This document shows positions 1 to 8,051 of a stretch of DNA of 64,000 nt, piece by piece. The notes under the pieces are model-generated. The model saw only the letters and a program-made list of their open reading frames with translations. It was not told the DNA's origin and did no database searches. The position numbers and the translations under genes were made by a program. The stretch is from Bog-473 sp963807675 (GTDB lineage Bacteria; Actinomycetota; Acidimicrobiia; Acidimicrobiales; RAAP-2), in the NCBI GenBank assembly GCA_963807675.1, contig CAWECP010000010.1, positions 62,001 through 126,000 on the forward strand. The letters run 5' to 3'. The stretch's first letter is position 1. Every line of letters starts with the position of its first letter.

Positions 1-699
1 GGTGCCCACGAATATTGCTACGACGAGCTGAGTGCCGCTCAGGTTCCAGAGCCCACACCCGCCGGCACGCAAACCGACTCCAAGTCGTCGGTTCCCGTAG
101 GTGCATGGATGACGATTATCGGATCGCTTGTCGTCGGTATTGGGGCCCTCCTCCCGTGGGCGACTGAGTCCATCGGGGGGGTCACTGTCAACCGCAACGC
201 GTTTCAGTTGGGCGACCACCAGTCGGTTACTTGGGTGGGCCCGATTCTGATTGTCTTTGCTGTCATCGGAATATTGATCGCTGGCGTGCGTAACTCCAGC
301 CCCATCATCCCTCAGGGAATGCAGCGGTCCGCCGTCGTCCTTGGGCTGGTCACCATTGTCGTCATCTTTTTCAACCTTCCCACCGCACCGAGTGGACTTT
401 CCCCGCTTGTGACTTTCACTGTCGGCTTCGGCGTTTGGCTGTGCGCTATCGGGGGAGCTCTCGTCTTCGTGGGAGGCATAGTTCTTCGATCGAAGCATGA
501 TCCCCCAGCATCGGACGAGAGGGTCGGAATAGAGGCGATCCAGGCGGCGCTAATGACGCCCCTTGGAATCGTGAGGCATCGTCCTGACCTCGAAGAGGAA
601 GCAAAGCGGCGACGTGAGGCGAAAGCGCGGGACCGCGTAAACGACAAGCAGTTTCAGCAAATGCAGAGACGGTTCGAACAGCGTTTGGGGAGACCGTGA
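1..699 (+). CDS. Membrane protein, 5' end outside window
   Basis: The frame is open from the first base and reads GAHEYCYDEL before a Pro/Thr-rich spacer, so the gene starts upstream; the ATG at 109 is probably internal. The visible part has four hydrophobic segments (starting about bases 112, 220, 330 and 400) followed by a strongly basic, charged tail of about 50 residues that should be cytoplasmic. The Cys near the left edge could be the end of a small zinc ribbon, but the rest is cut off. I do not recognise the family. The stretch is AT-richer than the bulk of the window, which suggests accessory DNA. Confidence 0.6.
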   Translation, partial: GAHEYCYDELSAAQVPEPTPAGTQTDSKSSVPVGAWMTIIGSLVVGIGALLPWATESIGGVTVNRNAFQLGDHQSVTWVGPILIVFAVIGILIAGVRNSSPIIPQGMQRSAVVLGLVTIVVIFFNLPTAPSGLSPLVTFTVGFGVWLCAIGGALVFVGGIVLRSKHDPPASDERVGIEAIQAALMTPLGIVRHRPDLEEEAKRRREAKARDRVNDKQFQQMQRRFEQRLGRP

Positions 700-1100
700 C
701 CAGTCCTTATGTTGCACCTCGGCGGCGCCGGGCCACCACGGGGCTGGCGATCACACCGCGACCCTAACGGAGATCCGGTTGACGAAGGTGCTGCCTTCTG
801 TTCCAGGTGTCGCACGTCACTGCTACTCCCGATGGGCCGAACTGCGACTCCAATTGCCGCCGAAAGCAATGAGGCCGGCGACTCTTCCGGCAAGCCCGCC
901 GATGGACAGGATGCGAGTGAATGTCCGCTGTCCAGGAAGCCTCTGGCGGAACATCGTCACCCGTTGCTTCACATCCAGGACAACCTGAGAACCTACCTGG
1001 TGCCTCAAGTGTGCGCACTCTCGTTATGGGACGACGCACGCTCCTTAGCGCTGGGCTAGGTCTGATTCCATTGTCGGGGACGTTTGAACTCGGGCCGAGG
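700..1100 (+). other. 400-base stretch without an intact gene; possible decayed zinc-ribbon gene
   Basis: No reading frame here looks like a complete protein. One frame around 778-815 reads DEGAAFCSRCRTSLL, the hallmark of a small zinc-ribbon N-terminus, and a different frame near 1020-1070 reads a short hydrophobic stretch after a double Arg. Together with the Cys remnant at the start of the window this could be a broken paralogue of the upstream membrane gene. The frames do not join without several indels, so this is tentative. Confidence 0.25.
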
Positions 1101-1469
1101 TTACGCGGGGAACGTCTTCGTTTTCACGTACCACGAAGCCGGATCGCGACGAAGGGCATCCCACCGATGCTTCATTGAGGTATGGAGCCATTCTCGAAGC
1201 TCCGGGTCGCGCCTGGCGCGTTGCCATATTGCCGGGCGGCTTTGGCCGAGCGATTCCGCGATTTGCTCCCACGACAAACCGGAGGAACGCGCAAAGGCGA
1301 TGGCCTCTTTCTGAGCCGTCTCGAAGTAACGGCTGAAGGCCGCTGCAACCCGAAGAACTTCGAGTGGATCAGGGTCCGAACTGGCCCGAATCCGGTCCCA
1401 CGCTTCCCAAAATGACTCCGAGCGCTCCATGGTCTCGACACTGAACGACTCTGTTCCCGTTGTCAACAT
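1101..1469 (-). CDS. Small helix-turn-helix protein
   Basis: A 122-residue protein. Residues about 55-85 contain AIAFARSSGLSWEQIAESLG followed by SRPAIWQRAR, a typical helix-turn-helix with a recognition helix as found in small actinobacterial DNA-binding proteins. The N-terminal half is acidic and helical and may dimerise. ATG start at 1469 has no clear ribosome binding site; an internal Met at residue 14 is an alternative. It stands alone on its strand, and its target is unknown. Function beyond DNA binding is not supported. Confidence 0.6.
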   Translation of the reverse strand: MLTTGTESFSVETMERSESFWEAWDRIRASSDPDPLEVLRVAAAFSRYFETAQKEAIAFARSSGLSWEQIAESLGQSRPAIWQRARRDPELREWLHTSMKHRWDALRRDPASWYVKTKTFPA

Positions 1470-1562
1470 CCGTTTACGGAGAAAGAGATCCCCTCGGCTG
1501 CCTGCGCCGTTCCCGACTGTGTCGTTCCTGCCTGCGCCGTTCCTGACCTTATGGACGGTCGC

Positions 1563-2246
1563 TCACCGAGGCTCTAGCAAGCCGTTCGTTGCAAGGTCGA
1601 TGGAGAGCTCCCTGCGCCAGGGTTCAGGAGGGTCCCAACCTGATGGTGGAGTGAATCTCAGGAACAGTCGAACAGCTGACCCGGGGATCACGCCTCCGAG
1701 ATCTCTCGTCGCAGGGGTGGCCGGGCCTCCCAGTGATGGTCCCCTGGTCCCGCCGTTGCTGTCTTGGTAAGAGGTGCCGACGTCGTCGGACACGTCCAGC
1801 ATCCAATACCAGAAGAAGGGATCCTCAGCGGTCTCGTGCGCTTCGAGGCCAGGAGCGAACTCATAATGGAGTTCGGGTTCGGTCACTCGGGTTCCGACGA
1901 TCTCCATGTCTCGATTGGAGCGTCGGCTGAATCCGTGCGACGGCGCCGCAGGATCGACGATCTGGTCCAATCCCTGCTCCCATCGCTCATTTCGCTCTTG
2001 GATCCAACGCGGAACCGGTACTTCGTGGCCACGATCGATTCCTCGAGCGATGACGTGATGACCTCTCACGAGTTCGCCAAGATCCACGTCGAAAACGATG
2101 TCGAGCTGGATCCCCTTTCGCTCCAGATGCGCGTCCGTTGCGTGTCTCGGCAGAACCACGGTGCAAAGCTTGCCATCGCCGAGACGGGGTGCCACCCTGA
2201 CGTTGGCGGGTGGTGCGTAGCGGTCGCGCCCAGCCCGTCGTGCCAT
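1563..2246 (-). CDS. Hypothetical protein
   Basis: A 227-residue soluble protein without signal peptide or membrane segment. It has a basic N-terminus, a middle with many acidic residues and a C-terminal half rich in Gly, Pro and Trp. I recognise no domain. The divergent gene on the plus strand begins only 52 bases away, so the two share a promoter region. Codon use and AT content are like the other genes of the left end, not like the high-GC core to the right. Confidence 0.5.
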   Translation of the reverse strand: MARRAGRDRYAPPANVRVAPRLGDGKLCTVVLPRHATDAHLERKGIQLDIVFDVDLGELVRGHHVIARGIDRGHEVPVPRWIQERNERWEQGLDQIVDPAAPSHGFSRRSNRDMEIVGTRVTEPELHYEFAPGLEAHETAEDPFFWYWMLDVSDDVGTSYQDSNGGTRGPSLGGPATPATRDLGGVIPGSAVRLFLRFTPPSGWDPPEPWRRELSIDLATNGLLEPR

Positions 2247-2298
2247 CGGACGGCAGGAGAGATTGGACGACCGACCGATTTGGAAGGAGTCACATCAC

Positions 2299-2523
2299 AT
2301 GGCGAGGCATCGCAGCTATTGGACTTACAGCATCGGTTCCTTTGTGGTCTGGGGCATCCTCCTAAGAGTTGCCGGCGCGAGGGGCAGTGACGAGGCGAGC
2401 AAGAACAATCTTCTCTTGGTGTTCGGTGGGTGGACCATCTGCTGGGTCTCTCAAACCATCGCCAGGGTTGTCTATCCGCCACCGAAACGGTGGCTCCGGA
2501 CGAACAAGACAGCAATATCCTGA
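2299..2523 (+). CDS. 74-aa membrane protein
   Basis: Short protein with two hydrophobic helices (residues about 8-25 and 38-58) and a basic C-terminus, so probably an inner-membrane protein with both ends inside. The start at 2299 is chosen over the upstream TTG at 2263 because GGAAGGAG lies 8 bases before it. The last codons and stop lie inside the first copy of a 15-bp tandem repeat. No family recognised. Confidence 0.5.
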   Translation: MARHRSYWTYSIGSFVVWGILLRVAGARGSDEASKNNLLLVFGGWTICWVSQTIARVVYPPPKRWLRTNKTAIS

Positions 2524-2538
2524 ACAGCAATATCCTGA
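2509..2538 (+). repeat. 15-bp perfect tandem duplication
   Basis: ACAGCAATATCCTGA occurs twice head to tail and a third, partial ACAG..CCTGA follows. The first copy contains the stop codon of the 74-aa membrane protein. It sits where the AT-richer left segment gives way to the high-GC core, so it could be replication slippage or the scar of a recombination event. Confidence 0.8.
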
Positions 2539-2586
2539 ACAGACCTGAGAAGATCAGGGCTCGATCCCTACCCCAGGTGAGGTGCC

Positions 2587-2925
2587 ATGACTGCTGGTGA
2601 ACGACCGACCGTGATCAAGATCAATGCCATCACCGTCCCCGAGGACGCCGGCGACGAGTTGGCGCGGCGCTTCGCCGCCCGCGCCGGGGCAGTGGATGGC
2701 CAAGACGGGTTCGAGGGTTTCGAGCTCCTCCGCCCCACCGACGATCGCCGGCAGTGGCTGGTGGTCACGCGTTGGCGCGACGAGGACGCCTTCAACGCCT
2801 GGGTCTCCTCGCCTGCCTTCGCGCACGGCCACGCGGGCGCCGACCGGCCCTCGCCCCACGGCGGGCCGGTGTCGGTCGCCTCGGAGGTGTGGTCCTACGA
2901 GGTCGCCGGCGGCTCCCAGCCCTGA
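2587..2925 (+). CDS. mhuD: MhuD-like haem-degrading monooxygenase (ABM family)
   Basis: A 112-residue ferredoxin-like antibiotic-biosynthesis-monooxygenase protein. It matches the layout of mycobacterial MhuD, which opens haem to mycobilins and frees iron: N-terminal VIKINAI with the catalytic Asn (residue 13), GFEGFELLRP, and AFNAW with the ruffling Trp (residue 72). The axial His in MhuD is nine residues after that Trp; here the His residues are at +8 and +10, so which one binds haem is uncertain. Start ATG has GAGG about 5 bases upstream. It is monocistronic. A related IsdG/other ABM substrate cannot be excluded. Confidence 0.7.
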   Translation: MTAGERPTVIKINAITVPEDAGDELARRFAARAGAVDGQDGFEGFELLRPTDDRRQWLVVTRWRDEDAFNAWVSSPAFAHGHAGADRPSPHGGPVSVASEVWSYEVAGGSQP

Positions 2926-3142
2926 GCCGCGGCGCGAGGGGTTGAAAGCACGGCGCGGGCGACCCGCTGGGCAGGACGTCAAGATCCGGGGCGACGGCGG
3001 GATGGATCGTGCTCCTGCCTGTGAGAGCAGCGGTCAACGGTCCGTGCGGCCACGCCTGGAGTCACGCCTGGCCGCAGGCTGGCGGCCCCCCGCTTAAGCA
3101 AATCCGGCCCGGCCCCATCTCGCCTCCCGGTCGACTAGGACA

Positions 3143-4033
3143 ATGCCCATGTCCCGGCGCGGCTGGATCCTCTTCATCGCCATGTCGGTCATTTGGGGCA
3201 TCCCGTACCTGCTCATCCGCGTCGCCGTGCGCGATTTCTCACCCCCAGCCCTGGTCTTCGCCCGCACGCTGCCGGCCGCGGTGCTGCTCCTGCCGATCGC
3301 CGTGCACCGCGGCGAGTTGCGCTCGGCGCTGCGCTACTGGCGGTGGGTGGTGCTCTTTGCCGTGGTCGAGATGGTCCTGCCGTGGCTCTTCCTGTCCTCG
3401 GCCGAGGAGCACCTGGCCAGCTCGACGGCCGGCCTACTGATCGCTTCGGTGCCGCTGATCGCGGCCGTGCTCTACCCGATCGTCTGCCCGGGCACGGACC
3501 GCCTCGACCGACGGCGCCTGACAGGGTTGCTCGTCGGCTTCGCCGGCGTGGCGGCGCTGGTCGGCATCGACGTGCACGGGACGGACATGAGGGCAGTGGC
3601 CGAAATGATCGTCCCCGCCATCGGCTATGCCTTCGGCCCGCTCATCATCAACCGGCGCCTGTCCGACGCGCCCAACATCGGGGTGATGGGTCTCTCGGTG
3701 GCCGTGGTCGCGCTCGTCTACGCCGCACCGGGTGTGACGAAATGGCCGACGCACGTCGGGGTGGAGGAATGGGCCGCCGTCGCCACCTTGGCGTTCGTGT
3801 GCACCGCGCTCGCTTTCGTGCTGATGTTCGAGCTCATCAACGAGGTCGGTCCGGCGCGCTCGACCATCATCACCTACGTCAACCCGGCCGTGGCCGTGTT
3901 GCTCGGCGTCGCCGTGCTGGGCGAGCCCTTCACGGTGGGCATCGCGGTGGGCTTCCCGCTCATCCTGGTCGGCTCCGCTCTGGCCACGCGCGGCTCCGCG
4001 CAGACCGAGGCCGACGCCGAGGTGGCGCGCTGA
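3143..4033 (+). CDS. EamA/DMT-family transporter
   Basis: About 296 residues with ten predicted transmembrane helices arranged as two EamA repeats, the normal length for drug/metabolite transporters. The second repeat carries the usual VNPAVAVLLGVAVLGEP motif near residues 250-268. Substrate is unknown; family members export amino acids, metabolites or drugs. A second ATG at 3149 is equally likely, because TAGGAC at 3136-3141 could be a -10 box for a leaderless start there. The 217 bases before it hold no gene. Confidence 0.85.
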   Translation: MPMSRRGWILFIAMSVIWGIPYLLIRVAVRDFSPPALVFARTLPAAVLLLPIAVHRGELRSALRYWRWVVLFAVVEMVLPWLFLSSAEEHLASSTAGLLIASVPLIAAVLYPIVCPGTDRLDRRRLTGLLVGFAGVAALVGIDVHGTDMRAVAEMIVPAIGYAFGPLIINRRLSDAPNIGVMGLSVAVVALVYAAPGVTKWPTHVGVEEWAAVATLAFVCTALAFVLMFELINEVGPARSTIITYVNPAVAVLLGVAVLGEPFTVGIAVGFPLILVGSALATRGSAQTEADAEVAR

Positions 4034-4090
4034 GTGCAGGGGCGTCGCCGAGAGCACATGGTGCGCTGAGAGCCGGCTACGGAACGCGCG

Positions 4091-5488
4091 TCAGCGCGCC
4101 GGGACCATCGGTTTCTCCCCGGGCGCGCCGGCCTGACCGGCGGCCAACATCTCGTGCTGCGCCATGGCGCCCTCGTCGGAAATGCGTAACAGCAGCGCGA
4201 TGAGGATGTAGTTGGCCAGCAGCGACGAGCCGCCGTAGGCCACGAAGGGCAGCGTGATGCCGGTGAACGGCAGGATCCGCACGACGCCCGCCATGATGAA
4301 GAAGGCCTGGAAACCGATGATCAGCGTCAGGCCCGTCGACATCAACCGGGAGAAGTCGGATCGGGCCGTCTGGGCGACCCGGAAGCCCGAACCGACGAGC
4401 AAAATGAAGGCCACGACGACGGCCGCCGCGCCCACGAGGCCCATTTCGGTCCCGATGGCGGCGAAGATCATGTCGCTGGTCAGCTCGGGGACGAACGACG
4501 CGAAATGGTCGAAGCCCAACCCCGTCCCACCGATACCGCCCGTGCCCAGGCTGTACCAGGCCTGGCTGAGCTGGTAGCCGCCCGCGCTCTGGGCGGTCCC
4601 CCAGGGATTGAGCCACTCGTCGACGCGCAGGTGGACCTGGAGGAAGTAGTGCGCGGCGATGTAGGCCCCGACGCCGAAGAGGATCAGGCCGAGCGCCAGG
4701 TAGCCGACCCGTCCCGTGGCCACCCACAGCATGCCGATGAACAGGACGAAGAGCAGGGCGGCGAATCCGATGTCGTCTTCGAGCCCGATGATGGCCATGG
4801 CGGCACCCCACGCCACGATGATCGGGATGAGCGGCCGCGGGTCGAGGAAGAGACGGTTGCCGATCTGCGCCGTCGGGATGGAGAGCATCTCCTTGTTCTC
4901 CGCGAAGTAGGAGGCGAAGTAGATGCAGAGGAGGATTTTGGAGAACTCGATCGGCTGGAACTCGAAGCTCCCGAAGTGGACCCACAGGCGCGCCCCGTTG
5001 ATGGGGGAGAAGAACAGCGGCGACACCAGCAAAATGCCGGCCAGCAGCAGCAGCAGGTAGCGGTAGCGCTCGAGGTCGCGCGAATAGCGCACCACGAGCA
5101 GGGTCAGCACGTAGAGCGCGACGCCCGCCGCGGTCCAGACGGCCTGGTTACGGGCCTCCCCCGGGTACCAGTGGTCCCAACGGGCGATGACGACGTAGCC
5201 GATGCCGTTGAGCAGCGCGGCCAGCGGGAGGATCACCGCGTTCGCGTTGGGCACCAGCCAGCGATTCGCCATGTGGGCCAGCAGGGCGAGCCCCAGGATC
5301 ACCCCGAGGAACGGACCCAGGTCCGGTGGGAGCTTCGAGAACTGCCCGAGCGCGGCAATGACATAGAGCGCCACGATGAGCAGCGAGCCGAAGACGAGGA
5401 GCCCCAGTTCGGTGCGACGCTTGGGCTTCGGCCCGAACGTGTACCGGGGAAACGGCGAGCGACGGGCTCGTGTCGACGTCGGCGGCAC
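4091..5488 (-). CDS. FtsW/RodA/SpoVE family peptidoglycan polymerase
   Basis: A 465-residue polytopic SEDS protein. Such proteins polymerise lipid II into glycan strands with a partner class B PBP. Family landmarks are visible: NGARLWVHFGSFEFQPIEFSKI (about residues 165-186), DDIGFAALLFVLFIG, the GGTGLGFDHFASFVPELTSDMIFA segment and GITLPFVAYGGSS near the end. The N-terminus is cytoplasmic, rich in Arg/Lys/Pro. The GTG at 5488 lies 7 bases after a minus-strand TACGAT box, so it is probably leaderless. No PBP, kinase or FHA gene adjoins it as in the mycobacterial rodA cluster, so RodA versus FtsW cannot be decided. Confidence 0.88.
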   Translation of the reverse strand: MPPTSTRARRSPFPRYTFGPKPKRRTELGLLVFGSLLIVALYVIAALGQFSKLPPDLGPFLGVILGLALLAHMANRWLVPNANAVILPLAALLNGIGYVVIARWDHWYPGEARNQAVWTAAGVALYVLTLLVVRYSRDLERYRYLLLLLAGILLVSPLFFSPINGARLWVHFGSFEFQPIEFSKILLCIYFASYFAENKEMLSIPTAQIGNRLFLDPRPLIPIIVAWGAAMAIIGLEDDIGFAALLFVLFIGMLWVATGRVGYLALGLILFGVGAYIAAHYFLQVHLRVDEWLNPWGTAQSAGGYQLSQAWYSLGTGGIGGTGLGFDHFASFVPELTSDMIFAAIGTEMGLVGAAAVVVAFILLVGSGFRVAQTARSDFSRLMSTGLTLIIGFQAFFIMAGVVRILPFTGITLPFVAYGGSSLLANYILIALLLRISDEGAMAQHEMLAAGQAGAPGEKPMVPAR

Positions 5489-5495
5489 CGGGCGA

Positions 5496-5501
5496 ATCGT
5501 A
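5496..5501 (-). promoter_or_regulatory. -10 box of the FtsW/RodA gene (leaderless)
   Basis: TACGAT on the minus strand ends 7 bases before the GTG start, so transcription should begin at or next to the start codon. Confidence 0.5.
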
Positions 5502-5563
5502 GTGGTGGGGGGTAGGATTCACGGTGACACCTGGACGCCTCAGCGTCTCCCACGCCCTCTCCG

Positions 5564-7954
5564 ATGACCCAGACCCAGCCGCAACCTCAACCCCGGGCGC
5601 AGTCCGCTTCGGTGGCCGGGACACCGGCGCAGCCCCTGGTAGACGGCCCGAACGATGCGACCGGCCCCAACGGCCCGAACGCCGCCAACGGCCCGAGTGG
5701 CCCACGTGGCCCCGACGGTCCAGCCGGCTCCAATGACTCAGACGCCCGAGACGGCCAGACCGCCACCGCGGTCGCGGAAACCCCGCTCGAACGGCCGGCG
5801 CCAACCACCCCGCCCACCTACCAGCAGATCGAGGCGTTCGGCTACCAGCGTTTCACGAACCGGGAGCAGTCACGGCTCGACTTCGGGGCCCGGCTGCTCG
5901 ATCTGGCCGAGGACGACGGCCAGCCGCTGCTCGAGCGGGCCAAGTTCCTGGCCATCTTCTCGGAGCTGCTCGACGAGTTCTACCAAATCCGGGTAGCCGC
6001 CCTCGAGGACCAGGTGGCCGCCGGCGTGCGCACGCGCTCGGTCGACGGCCTGCGCCCGGGCGAGCAGCTCACCATGATCAGGGGCCGGGTCGAGGAGCTC
6101 GTCCGCCGCCAGGACCACATCTTCCTCGACCGCATCGTCCCCGCCCTGGCCGACGCCGGCATCCGCCTCTCCAGCTGGTCCAGCCTCGATGACGACGACC
6201 GTGAGTACCTGGTCGAGGTCTTCCGGCGCGAGATCTACCCCGTCCTCACGCCGCTGGCCGTCGACCCGGGCCACCCGTTCCCCTACATCTCGAACCTCTC
6301 GCTCAACCTGGTGGTCGAGGTGCAGGACCCGGTCACCGGGGAGCGCCGCATCGCCCGGGTCAAGGTCCCCCCGACCATGGACCGCTTCGTCGTCATGCCC
6401 GACGGCGAGCGCTTCGTGCCGCTCGAGCAGGTCATTTCGGCCCACCTCGACACGCTCTTTCCCGGCATGATCATCGGCCACCACCACGCCTTCCGGGTCA
6501 CCCGCAACGCCGACCTGGCCCTCGAGGAGGACGAGGCCGACGACCTCCTGGTCGCCATCGAAATGGAGCTGCGCCGCCGCCGCTTCGGCAAGGCCCTGCG
6601 GCTCGAGGTCGAGGCCGACACCGGACAGGACCTGGTGGACCTGCTGGCCACCGAGCTCGAGGTAGGCCCCGACGGCGTCTTCCGGGTCGGCGCCCCCATC
6701 GACCTGAGCGGGCTGTGGGGCGTCTACGCGCTCGACCGACCCGACCTGAGCGGCGAGACCTGGACGCCCATGACGTCGCCACGGCTGGCCCAGGTGGCCT
6801 CCGAGCCGGCCGAGTTCTTCGCCATGTTGCGCGAGCGCGATGTGCTCGTGCACCACCCCTACGACTCCTTCGCCACCTCGGTCGAGGCCTTCGTGGCGCA
6901 GGCGGCCGAGGACCCGGCCGTGCTCGGGATCAAGCAGACGCTCTACCGCACCGGCGGCGACAGCCCGATTGTGCAGGCGCTGATAGCGGCGGCCGAGAAC
7001 GGCAAGCAGGTGGCCGCCATCGTCGAGCTCAAGGCGCGCTTCGACGAGGAGGCGAACATCGGCTGGGCCCGCGCGCTCGAAGAAGTCGGCGTCCACGTCG
7101 TCTACGGCATCGTCGGTCTCAAGACCCACTCGAAGACGGCGCTCGTGCTGCGCCGCGAGGACGACGGTGTGCGCAGCTACTGCCACGTCGGCACGGGCAA
7201 CTACAACTCGAAGACGGCGAGGATCTACGAGGACCTCGGCCTGCTCACCTCCGATCCCTCCATCGGCGCCGACGTGGGGGAGTTGTTCAACTACCTGACC
7301 GGCTTCTCGCGCCACGCCGACTACCGCCAGATCCTCGTGTCGCCGGTCACGGTGCGCAAGCGCATCCACGCCATGATCGAGGAGCAGGCCGACGCCGGCC
7401 CGTCCGGCCGCATCGTCATGAAGCTCAACGGCCTGACCGACGCCGACATGATCGACGCCCTCTATCGCGCCTCGGGCGCCGGCGTGCAGATCGATCTGGC
7501 CGTGCGCGGACTGTGCCGGCTCCGGCCCGGCATCCCCGAGCTCTCCGAGAACATCCGCGTCCGTTCCATCGTCGGCAGCTTCCTCGAGCATTCGAGGATC
7601 TACCGTTTCGGTGGCGCACCGGCCGACCCGGCGGCCGGACCCGGCCTGCCTCTCAAGATCTACATCGGGTCGGCGGACCTCATGGGGCGCAACCTCGACC
7701 GCCGCATCGAGGTGGTGGTGCCGGTGCACGACCCCGAGTTGCAGGCCCGGCTCTTCGAGGTGCTCGACCTCGTCTTCGCCGACGAGACCAATGCCTGGGA
7801 GCTCGGGTCCGACCGCCGGTGGCGCCGGGTGCAGAACCGACACGGCATCTCGTCCCAGGAGCGGCTCAAGGAGCTGGCGCGGGAGCGGGCCCGGCGGCGC
7901 CTCGATACGGAGCTGCGCGTCGGGGAGGGCGACGAGGTCAGACCTCCTGCCTAG
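5564..7954 (+). CDS. ppk1: Polyphosphate kinase 1
   Basis: A 796-residue PPK1, which makes polyphosphate from ATP reversibly through a phosphohistidine. The four PPK domains are present: N-terminal helical part starting FTNREQSRLDFGARLLDLAED, head domain, and two phospholipase-D-like C domains. The autophosphorylated His is His522 in GLKTHSK and the second conserved His is His676 in EHSRIYRFG. Unusual is an extra N-terminal stretch of about 85 residues, including Gly-Pro-Asn/Gly-Pro-Ser triplets like collagen at about residues 27-55. A TAGGAT box at 5513-5518 suggests a 40-base leader. Divergent from the FtsW/RodA gene. Confidence 0.93.
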   Translation: MTQTQPQPQPRAQSASVAGTPAQPLVDGPNDATGPNGPNAANGPSGPRGPDGPAGSNDSDARDGQTATAVAETPLERPAPTTPPTYQQIEAFGYQRFTNREQSRLDFGARLLDLAEDDGQPLLERAKFLAIFSELLDEFYQIRVAALEDQVAAGVRTRSVDGLRPGEQLTMIRGRVEELVRRQDHIFLDRIVPALADAGIRLSSWSSLDDDDREYLVEVFRREIYPVLTPLAVDPGHPFPYISNLSLNLVVEVQDPVTGERRIARVKVPPTMDRFVVMPDGERFVPLEQVISAHLDTLFPGMIIGHHHAFRVTRNADLALEEDEADDLLVAIEMELRRRRFGKALRLEVEADTGQDLVDLLATELEVGPDGVFRVGAPIDLSGLWGVYALDRPDLSGETWTPMTSPRLAQVASEPAEFFAMLRERDVLVHHPYDSFATSVEAFVAQAAEDPAVLGIKQTLYRTGGDSPIVQALIAAAENGKQVAAIVELKARFDEEANIGWARALEEVGVHVVYGIVGLKTHSKTALVLRREDDGVRSYCHVGTGNYNSKTARIYEDLGLLTSDPSIGADVGELFNYLTGFSRHADYRQILVSPVTVRKRIHAMIEEQADAGPSGRIVMKLNGLTDADMIDALYRASGAGVQIDLAVRGLCRLRPGIPELSENIRVRSIVGSFLEHSRIYRFGGAPADPAAGPGLPLKIYIGSADLMGRNLDRRIEVVVPVHDPELQARLFEVLDLVFADETNAWELGSDRRWRRVQNRHGISSQERLKELARERARRRLDTELRVGEGDEVRPPA

Positions 7955-8037
7955 GACACGCCCGTTCACCGACGGGGTGGCCGGGCCGAATGGGCTGGAC
8001 GGGGCGGCAAAGACGCGGGGCCACCCTGGGGGGCCGG

Positions 8038-8043
8038 TACCAT
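8038..8043 (+). promoter_or_regulatory. -10 box of the GT87 gene (leaderless)
   Basis: TACCAT ends 8 bases before the ATG at 8052 and no Shine-Dalgarno is present, which selects that start over the longer open frame upstream. Confidence 0.45.
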
Positions 8044-8051
8044 GCGGCACC

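Noticed and set aside
709..1178. Frames at 709-1059 and 921-1178 as genuine genes
   Set aside because: They overlap each other in different frames, have mixed composition and contain at most a fragment of a zinc ribbon; recorded only as a possible remnant.
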